Made by a program: the position numbers and the translations under genes. A stretch of DNA of 64,000 nt from Diogma glabrata (Eukaryota > Arthropoda > Insecta > Diptera > Cylindrotomidae). Positions within the stretch are counted from its first letter, which is position 1. Each line of letters opens with the position of its first letter. Shown here piece by piece: positions 56,900 to 64,000 of this stretch. The stretch is from NCBI GenBank assembly GCA_963693315.1, contig OY856188.1, positions 213,663,288-213,727,287 of the forward strand, given 5' to 3'. The notes under the pieces were generated by a model, which had not been told where the DNA came from, ran no database searches, and worked only from the letters and a program-made list of their open reading frames with translations.

Positions 56900-57006
56900 C
56901 ACAAATTTTTTTTTTCAAAATTCTAAAAATATTGCAAAAATTATAACAAAATCAAAAATCAAAACCTTTTCCAAAATTCTAAGATTTTTGATATATATAT
57001 ATATAT

Positions 57007-57749
57007 TAAGCTTGCCAGATTTTTTTTGGAGGCATTCCGGGCCGGAAAATCCGGGCGGTTTTTTTATAAATCCGGGCAAAATCCGGGCGTCAAGTGTCAA
57101 AATTTCCATTTGAAAAGCCGAGCGAAATCCGGGCGAAATACAAAATTTTTAAAATCGCACAGAAAAGAAGAAAACAAAAAGACTATGTTTTTTCATAAAT
57201 AACCTTTGAAAACTCTTTATTGCTTTGAAATGTTGAAATATATTTTGTTAATAATATTTTTAATTCTGTTTATTACAGAAAGAGTTCTATGCTTAAATTG
57301 TCAACATTGTATTCAATCAATCTCCATCGAAGTCGATGACTGTCCACTCTCTTGAGTACCAAACAAACTATCAGCTCTCATTTTGTATTTTTCACTTCCA
57401 GCAACTTTTTGGAGAAAACCAGCATCTTCTTTTATTTTTGTATAAAACTCTGGACATGTCTCCTTCCAGTTGAATTTTACCATCAATTGTGCCCGAACGT
57501 TTTCCAGTGTCAATTTGCCTTTTTCTTTTGTCCAAATGTCATTGATGTGAGAAAATACGCGCTCAGTTGTCGTATTGGCCGCCGCTGGGGTAACTAAACC
57601 AAACTTCACGATTTGCTGCAAACGATTGAACGAACGAGAGCACAATATATAAATTATAAAACTTTGAAATGATGTCAATTGTTTATATATTTTCATATGA
57701 AACATTGAAAATAACACGATTTAACATGTGAAACATATTTGAATAAGAA
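57007..57749 (-). mobile_element. hAT element, 3' part, running into the gap
   Basis: The end near 57007 begins CTTGCCAGATTTTTTTTGG, followed by four CCGGGC-type words (57046-57150), as seen in some hAT termini. The transposase's last exon lies at 57313-57615. The 5' portion is hidden in the N run, after which element A's tail resumes, so the hAT element is inferred to be inserted in element A. Confidence 0.6.
57313..57615 (-). pseudogene. hAT transposase C-terminal exon
   Basis: After an acceptor-like CGTTTGCAG at 57616, the minus frame encodes FGLVTPAAANTTTERVFSHI and NDIWTKEKGKLTLENVRAQL, then MVKFNW, and ends SSTSMEID. This corresponds to the hAT C-terminal dimerisation region (A..ERVFS...K..L..E...A...). 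DDE residues and BED finger would lie upstream in the gap. The open frame continues upstream of the acceptor to 57717 but loses similarity there. Whether the element is functional cannot be judged. Confidence 0.7.
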
Positions 57750-57949
57750 NNNNNNNNNNNNNNNNNNNNNNNNNNNNNNNNNNNNNNNNNNNNNNNNNNN
57801 NNNNNNNNNNNNNNNNNNNNNNNNNNNNNNNNNNNNNNNNNNNNNNNNNNNNNNNNNNNNNNNNNNNNNNNNNNNNNNNNNNNNNNNNNNNNNNNNNNNN
57901 NNNNNNNNNNNNNNNNNNNNNNNNNNNNNNNNNNNNNNNNNNNNNNNNN
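57750..57949. other. Assembly gap, 200 N
   Basis: Exactly 200 unknown bases, a nominal gap size. The true missing length probably includes the 5' part of the hAT element. Confidence 0.99.
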
Positions 57950-58131
57950 ATTTCTAAACAGAGATAAAAAAATACTTGTACTTTAACAAAGAGTTATGTT
58001 TGATATACATCGCTGCCCCAAACTAAAAACCATGTCCTCATAAAAGTTTTTTGCCGAAAACTATATCAAAATCCTTAACCTAGACCGAAGTCTTGATATC
58101 TCAGAGCTGTGAAATTTTAGCCCCTCCATAT

Positions 58132-58486
58132 TTTACAACATATATTCATGATCTTGAGCTTTGATCTCTAGCCAAGTCAAGGTCTAACAAGTCAGATTTA
58201 AGTAGCGGTAAAATTCACTTTTTCTTACCACAGTACTAGTAATATAAGTTTAAGAAAAACTGAAGGTATCATTTATCACTAGTTGTTCAACTTTAAAAAA
58301 TGTGACTCTTAAATAATGCAAAAGATTGGGATGCTCGCCGAGTTTTTCGATAAAACACGTCTAAACAAACAATTTATGTATAATTAAGAAACGAATAAAA
58401 TATAAATGTTATTAAACTTAGATTTTATTGTTTACTGTTATATTAATAAGTAGTGTAGCATATAATATAAATACAGTAGTATTTTT
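58132..58486. other. AT-rich intergenic stretch
   Basis: No supported feature. Confidence 0.5.
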
Positions 58487-58715
58487 AATCGGGTTTCAAT
58501 CAAATGATCATAATTAGTTCCACAAAAGGTATTCCTGATTAGGTCCGAATCAGGCGATCCTGATCAGGAAAAAATTAGGTATACAAGATGTGGAACTGAT
58601 AAAATTTCCTGATTAGTTCCTTAGTATTGATCTGCGTTACAAGCCTTACACGATCCTTATTGGATATACCTGACCAGGTCCTGATTAGGTTTAGACAGAT
58701 TGTTCTAGTCGGGAT
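58487..58715. repeat. MITE-like repeat with TTCTAGTCGGG end
   Basis: It shares its terminal word and the CCTGATTAGG-type repeats with 39034-39480, in opposite orientation. The left end ATCGGGTTTCAATC is weaker. Confidence 0.45.
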
Positions 58716-58985
58716 GCATGTGCAAACATTCTGCAGAAAAATACCACCACACCAAGGTTCAAACGTGTCGCAATAGCAAAACTTGTAAAGACCACACCAT
58801 ACCTTATTTTAAGCTAAGAAATAAAAATAGTACATTCTGCTGCAAGAGATGAAAACGCTACTTTTTCGAGAGTGAAAATTTGTGCACGAGACGCGTTAGC
58901 GTCGGAATGGGACAATTTCACGAACGTAAAATGTTTATATCTAGCGTAGGAAATGCACTTTTTTCTATGATAATTGTAAATATAT

Positions 58986-59691
58986 TGTTACGTTTTCCAA
59001 ACTTCCTTCGAATTTGCCTACTCACAATTCGATAAACGCAATTCCCAATCTCTTCCTGAGTTCGATCACTGATTAGTAAGCACAAACACCAGGTTTTATT
59101 AAGTATTCAACACCTTAATTGTTTCACAACAACAGGAAAACAATACAGCAAACAATATTCTTGACTAGAATATTCTTCCAACAGCTTCAGAAACTCCAAC
59201 GGTTTATTGTAGAAATTTCCAGTAACTCAACGTTCAAAATAATACACAAATTATTTCTATTTAATAACACTTATAACTTTATTTACAAAAACTTTACACA
59301 AAAACTAATTTAAAGATCACTTTTATAATTTTAACTTCACAATCGCAGGTTTAAAATAAACTAATTTTACATTTATTTTCACTTTACTGTCGCAAGTCTA
59401 AAATAAACTAATTCAAAACTACAAGAGGTATTTTTCTTATATACCTTCTGCAATACTTCTAGATAATTCGACATCACTTTCCAGAAACCTTGAGAAAACA
59501 TTAGAATACTCGATTATTTTACGTTATGTTGATTTGATTCATAAAATCGTTTATGTTGACCCTATTTCTAAGAAGAGACAACAACAACAATATTCATTTC
59601 ATTTACTTGTTTGTTGATTTTATTTTCCTGGAAGTGACCGTAATCGTTTAGATCTTTCTGTAATCGTCTAGATTTTTCTGCACTCGTAACA
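58986..59691 (-). mobile_element. Solo LTR, Gypsy-like, 706 bp
   Basis: It starts TGTTACG and ends CGTAACA, with ATAT on both sides (58982-58985, 59692-59695). It is long-range similar to 27672-28244 (CACAATTCGATAAACG, GTTCGATCACTGATTAGTAA, GGTTTAAAATAAA). It is longer than that copy by internal duplications such as the doubled AATCGT.TAGAT near the end. Confidence 0.85.
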
Positions 59692-59832
59692 ATATAAACG
59701 ATGTTTATTTAAATTATTAAATTAAAAATCGACAACATAACATTCAAAATTCTTATTTTTTTCATATTTCTTTGTTTTAAAAACTTTGCAAAAATACCAT
59801 AGCAACTACAATTTGTTATTTTTCTATGATAG

Positions 59833-60483
59833 TGTAACGTTTTTTTTAGCCGAGCTACAATTATTTAGTTCGATCACTAAATCAGGAAATTCAAAACACA
59901 ATGGATTTTCTAAACGTTATAATTTTATTCGTTCAAGATTTTACAATAAAAATATTTCTCCTATTACTATTCCCCTTTTAGTTCTTCTTGTACTAACAAT
60001 GTTTCACCACTTATAATTCTTTTATACTTGTTCACAATATCACTTTTAACTTTCTACTTATAACACTTTTAATTTTACTTCGCCTTTATCACTGCTAAAT
60101 TTTTATACTTTTTGTATCACTAACAATTTTATACTGGTTGTATCCTCGAACAACACCTTTTATATATACTACATGAAATAGCCTCGAAACTGCTGTAATG
60201 TTCTAGATAGAACACACCCTTTTTTTTTTCCTTTATCAACAATAAGACGATCTTCAAATATTAACACCTAGGTGTGAAATCTATTCTTTTCAATTGTTTT
60301 ATTTACCAATTTTTATTTCGTTAACCAATCCTTATTCGATAAAACAAATACTTCCTATTAAATGTTTACTTTGGTTGCATTGTTACCTTTTGTATCTTTT
60401 GATTTTTATATTTGTAGAACTAACGAGAATTTTCTTGAAAGTTCTATTGTTTTTGTGTTCTATCATCTTCCATAATCGTCACA
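59833..60483 (-). repeat. 3' LTR of the Gypsy element, 651 bp
   Basis: Bounded by the polypurine tract at 60484 and by TGTAACG (plus-strand view) at 59833. It contains the block GTTCGATCACTAAATCAGG, related to the solo LTRs. The target duplication cannot be checked because the other end is outside the window. Confidence 0.85.
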
Positions 60484-60494
60484 TTCTCCCCCAC
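60484..60494 (-). promoter_or_regulatory. Polypurine tract
   Basis: The minus strand GTGGGGGAGAA lies between the pol stop codon (60495-60497) and the LTR start TGTGACG. Such a tract primes plus-strand DNA synthesis in LTR retrotransposons (family knowledge). Confidence 0.85.
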
Positions 60495-62453
60495 TTATTT
60501 CTGTTCGTCCCGAATAGAATCTAAATCTCCCCCTCTGTAGGGTGCTAATCTTTCTAGATGAACGACTTTTGGTTTCGCTCGTTGACCTTTCTTTATTCGA
60601 TAAACGACATCGTTTAATTTTGTTATGATGGTATAAGGTCCTTCCCAAGATGTTTGTAGTTTTGGAGATAGTCCTTTTCTCCGCTGTGGATTGTGTAGCC
60701 ACACTAGTTGTCCTTCCTCAAATCCTTTGTTGTTTGCGCGAATGTCATACCGAGCCTTCATTCGATCACTGGATATCTGTGCTTTCTGTCTGACAAACGC
60801 GTGTACCTCCTCAAGTTCTTTTTGAAGTTTATTAACATAATCTTGTACACATAATGTTGACGATGGAATAATCCCAAACTTCAGATCACCAGGTAGCCGT
60901 AAATCATTTCCAAAAATGGTTGTAGCAGGCGTCGTTTTGGTTGTATCATGCACTGCTGATCTATAAGCCATCAAGAATAACGGAATATGACGATCCCAAT
61001 CACGTTGATTCTTGTTCACTACTTTTGCTAGATATTTCTCAAGAGTAGCATTAAATCTTTCCACCATGCCGTCTGATTGGGGATGTGAAGCAGTTGTTCT
61101 AGTTTTATTAATTCCAAGTATCTGACAGATTTCTTGAAATATGGTAGATTCAAAATTTCTTCCTTGATCTGTGTGAATCTCCATCGGTACTCCGTAGCGA
61201 CTTATCCAATTGCTAACTACTGCTTCAGCGATCGTTGTTGCTTCTTGGTTTGGTATTGCACACACTTCTGGCCATTTGCTAAAATAATCCATTATGACTA
61301 GCACATATTTGTTGTTGTTATCAGACGTCGGAAATGGTCCAGCTACATCCATCGCAATTCTCTCGAATGGTGCTCCTACATTATACTGCCTCATGTTACC
61401 ACGGCTTCTTCTTGCAGGTCCCTTTGCAGCCGCACATTGATCGCATGCTTGACACCATTCCACTACCGATTGACGTGCTCCTGACCAATAAAATCTACGC
61501 CGTACTTTAGAAAGGGTTTTGTTAATACCCAGGTGACCGCCACTGGTTGCTTCATGATATTCCTTTAATACTTGAGGTATTCTTATTTTGGGAACTACTA
61601 TCATTGATTCTTTAACTGATCCGCCAGGACTTTCCCAAATTCTTTTCAAGCATCCATCTTCAATACAGAGGCTGTCCCATTGTGCCCAATATGCCTTTAA
61701 TGTTTGACTTTTATCGGCAATCTCACTCCATGTAGGTTTTTCTCCCTTTTCCTTGCACTTTATTATTGGTGCCAAGCTCGGATCTTCCAGTTGCTCCTTC
61801 CTTACCACTTCATGCGTCCAGTCTTCACTAGGAAGCACTTGCAGAAGCCTGACATCAATAATGTTTTCCTTACTTTCCGCCCGATTACAGTGCTTGCATT
61901 CCACCTGGCATGGCCTTCTTGATAATGCATCAGCATTTCCATGTGCACTTCCCCTTCGATGTTCTATGTCAAAATCATAAGCTTGTAAGCGTTCAATCCA
62001 TCGTGCTACTTGTCCTTCCGGGTTCTTAAATTGCAGTAGCCACCTCAATGCTCCATGATCAGTTCTCAAATGGAATTTTTGGCCGTACAAATACTTGTGA
62101 AAATGTTTTACACATTCCACTATAGCCAGCAATTCTTTACGGGTTACACAATAATTCCTTTCTGGCTTGGACAGCACTTTTGAGTAATAAGCTATTACTT
62201 TTTCTTGTCCATCAATTTCTTGAGATAACACTCCTCCTATACCATCATTGCTGGCATCAGTGTCTAATATGAATTTAAAATTTGGTATAGGGTAAGCCAG
62301 AACTGGTGCTGTGCACAATCTTTTCCGAAGCTCCACAAAAGCATCTTCTTGCTTTTCGGTCCATTCAAAAGCTTTATCCTTCCTCGTGAGCTCATGCAGA
62401 CTCTTAGCAACATTCGCAAATCCTGGTACAAAACGTCGGTAGTAAGTGCACAA
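60495..62453 (-). CDS. Gypsy pol: RNase H and integrase part
   Basis: 652 residues. The start is the end of the RT connection, then RNase H (FILDTDASNDGIGGVL at 61-76, RKELLAIV, LRTDHGAL). The integrase zinc domain has His300, His307, Cys337 and Cys340. The catalytic core has Asp369 (MDVAGPF), Asp429 (HTDQG) and Glu465 (DGMVERFN), with the 35-residue D-E spacing of retroviral-type integrases. A GPY-type C-terminal module (WEGPYTIITKLN) follows near 603. All key residues are present. It is the same frame as the upstream part; the first Met is internal to pol and not a real start. Confidence 0.9.
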   Translation of the reverse strand: MCTYYRRFVPGFANVAKSLHELTRKDKAFEWTEKQEDAFVELRKRLCTAPVLAYPIPNFKFILDTDASNDGIGGVLSQEIDGQEKVIAYYSKVLSKPERNYCVTRKELLAIVECVKHFHKYLYGQKFHLRTDHGALRWLLQFKNPEGQVARWIERLQAYDFDIEHRRGSAHGNADALSRRPCQVECKHCNRAESKENIIDVRLLQVLPSEDWTHEVVRKEQLEDPSLAPIIKCKEKGEKPTWSEIADKSQTLKAYWAQWDSLCIEDGCLKRIWESPGGSVKESMIVVPKIRIPQVLKEYHEATSGGHLGINKTLSKVRRRFYWSGARQSVVEWCQACDQCAAAKGPARRSRGNMRQYNVGAPFERIAMDVAGPFPTSDNNNKYVLVIMDYFSKWPEVCAIPNQEATTIAEAVVSNWISRYGVPMEIHTDQGRNFESTIFQEICQILGINKTRTTASHPQSDGMVERFNATLEKYLAKVVNKNQRDWDRHIPLFLMAYRSAVHDTTKTTPATTIFGNDLRLPGDLKFGIIPSSTLCVQDYVNKLQKELEEVHAFVRQKAQISSDRMKARYDIRANNKGFEEGQLVWLHNPQRRKGLSPKLQTSWEGPYTIITKLNDVVYRIKKGQRAKPKVVHLERLAPYRGGDLDSIRDEQK

Positions 62454-62477
62454 TCCCAGAAAACTGCGAAGTTCATG

Positions 62478-63914
62478 TTAATTCTTAGGTCTTGGCCATT
62501 CTTTTACTGCTGTGATCTTATCAGCATCTGTGTGTATTCCATTCGTTGTTACTTTGTGCCCCAAGTATTTTACTTCTTCTCTGAATAGTGTACATTTCTT
62601 TGGACTCAATTTTAGTCCTGCTGCTTGGATTCTCCCGAAGACTTCTTCTAAATTCTTCAAATGATCGTCAAAATCCTTGCCCATTACAATGATGTCGTCC
62701 AAGTACACAAGGCACGTTCTCCAATGTAATCCTTTCAGCACACGTTCCATTAAACGTTCAAATGTTGCGGGAGCATTACATAGTCCGAATGGCATAACGT
62801 TAAACTGCCATAGCCCACTACCCACACTAAACGCTGTCTTTTCTCGATCCTCTTCTTGGACTTCTACCTGCCAATAACCACTTTGCAGATCTAATGTTGA
62901 GAATAATTTGGCACCTGATAATGTGTCCAAGGTATCATCAATTCGAGGTAATGGGTAGCTATCTTTCTTTGTTACTGCATTCAGTTTTCTATAGTCGACG
63001 CAGAATCTCATAGTTCCATCCTTCTTTCCAACTAAAACCACAGGTGAACTCCATGGACTATCTGATTGCCCGATAACACCAGCCATTTTCATATCCTTTA
63101 CCATTCTATCAGCTTCTTCCCGTTTTGCTAATGGTAATCTTCTTGGTGCTTGGCGAATCGGCATCTCTGCTCCCGTGTCAATTTTATGTTTAACCAGATT
63201 ACTTCTTCCGTTGTCTGCTGATGCGCTGCAGAAGATGTACGAATAACGTTCGAGCAACTGCTCTGCTTCTTTCTTTTGTTCTTTTGTAAGCTCTGTTGTC
63301 CACTTCTGTAGTAGATTTTGTATTTCTTTCTTCTGCGTTTGATTTTCGACTTTCCTTTCTGTGTGCTGTTGTTCACATTTCACAATGGTAGTTACTTCTT
63401 CACATTTACCGACGATTGTTCCTTTCTTTAGGGTTTTTATTTTGTCTGACAGATTTAGTGTTCTTATCGGTATTCTTAAGTTTTCATCTGGTACAACTAA
63501 TGTTTTCCCTATAATGATCTCTTGATGTTGAAGACCATTTTCATTGGCTTCCACAACCCACAACCTTGGTGACCCAGAATCTCCCTCCAATCTTCCCCAG
63601 ACGATTGTTTCGGTATTAGGTGGCAGCTTTTCGCGATGTTCCAATATTATTCGCCTCATACTTGATTCTGCACCATTCATCTGAAGAACCAACTCTACGT
63701 TACCATACTTGAGTACTCCATTTCCAGCGTCTATTACAAATCCATTCGGCCTCATGAAGTCCATTCCCAAAATTACTTCATCAACGATGTCTGCCACTAG
63801 AACTTCATGCTGAAAGTGCGTATTTCCAATTTTTATATCGGCAATTTTGCTTCCCCTGATAGTTGCACTTTCCTCTGTTGCTGTTTGTATTCGATATTTT
63901 TCTGCTGGTTGCAA
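62478..63914 (-). pseudogene. Gypsy pol: protease end and reverse transcriptase, ending at a premature stop
   Basis: 478 residues. ILGMDFM at 48-54 is the conserved C-terminal part of a retropepsin; its catalytic DSGA/DTGA segment would lie upstream. RT runs from about residue 240 (DTGAEMPIRQAPRRLP) with FCVDYRKLNAVT, FSTLDLQSGYWQV, MPFGLCNAPATFERLM and the catalytic YLDD at 404-407. A TAA at 62478-62480 stops the frame at the end of RT, and the same frame continues beyond it. The formal first codon at 63914 is TTG; an in-frame TAA at 63939-63941 limits the frame upstream. Confidence 0.85.
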
Positions 63915-63917
63915 TTC

Positions 63918-63933
63918 CTCTCTCTCTCTCTCT
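63918..63933. repeat. (CT)8 microsatellite in the protease region
   Basis: Eight CT units (GA on the coding strand) lie just upstream of the pol frame. Slippage here could have caused the break between pol and the preceding reading frame, which ends at 63939. Confidence 0.8.
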
Positions 63934-64000
63934 GGCGTTTACATCCCATGAAGGGATTTTGCCGTCTGTGCCACCAGCTTCCAATCATCTCGTTCCATGA

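Larger units (their letters stand above)
59833..64000 (-). mobile_element. Ty3/Gypsy LTR retrotransposon, 3' portion, cut by the window edge
   Basis: On the minus strand the order is protease end, RT, RNase H, integrase, stop, polypurine tract and 3' LTR. The upstream gag and 5' LTR lie beyond the window. The pol frame is complete except for one in-frame stop. The LTR terminal words (TGTGACG...CGTTACA on the minus strand) are close to those of the two solo LTRs. No env frame follows pol, which separates it from infectious errantiviruses. Confidence 0.9.

Noticed and set aside
59833..64000. Possible endogenous errantivirus with an envelope gene
   Set aside because: The pol stop is followed directly by the polypurine tract and LTR, leaving no room for an env frame.

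Overview
This window looks like nuclear DNA from an insect, plausibly a fly. It is very AT-rich, has long (TA)n arrays, and carries the transposon mix typical of dipteran genomes: LOA-type LINEs with an RNase H domain, Jockey/CR1-type LINEs, Ty3/Gypsy LTR elements with ATAT target sites, Tc1 and hAT fragments, and many MITEs. Organism assignment is inference. I see no bacterial features, no rRNA gene, no intact tRNA gene and no confidently identified host gene. Nearly every coding stretch belongs to a decayed mobile element.

Layout. 0-3.5 kb: a Tc1-derived foldback between two (TA)n arrays, then a small palindrome and a TA-flanked MITE. 3.5-11.4 kb: an inverted pair of repeat arms enclosing a TTAA-flanked element, which itself holds a satellite-bearing element ('element A', copy 1), a LINE tail and a hairpin. 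11.4-17.1 kb: a palindrome, a MITE built on GATTTAAATC, a 1.4-kb TA-flanked foldback, and a MITE with three internal GTGACTAACGTAACA motifs. 17.2-21.5 kb: a near full-span but broken LOA-type LINE with an 8-bp target duplication. 21.5-30 kb: mostly low-complexity DNA with a tandem duplication, another TA-flanked foldback, a solo LTR and two weak candidate host exons. 30.08-31.79 kb: a 515-bp tRNA-like repeat in head-to-tail and inverted arrangement, the whole block flanked by a 13-bp direct repeat. 33.9-35.8 kb: foldback 'FB2', copy 1. 36.5-38.9 kb: a 5'-truncated LINE with an open RT, landed in a pogo-like MITE. 40-45.5 kb: a MITE with an 80-bp tandem array, a LINE-derived non-autonomous copy, and a Jockey-like LINE split by element A copy 2. 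45.5-47.6 kb: nested inverted repeats with a readable empty site, and a tRNA-Leu half. 47.7-54.4 kb: a second LOA-type LINE carrying FB2 copy 2 in ORF1 and a hAT MITE with perfect 8-bp duplication in the RT. 55.3-58.1 kb: element A copy 3, interrupted by a hAT transposase fragment and a 200-N gap. 58.5-64 kb: a MITE end, a second solo LTR, and the 3' two thirds of a minus-strand Ty3/Gypsy element.

The window is a record of layered insertions rather than a working gene set. Relative ages can be read from nesting: FB2 and the hAT MITE are younger than the LOA copy they interrupt, element A copy 2 is younger than the Jockey-like LINE, and the hAT fragment is younger than element A copy 3. The least expected structures are the tRNA-like multimer with one outer target duplication, and the recurrence of long palindromes with TA duplications.
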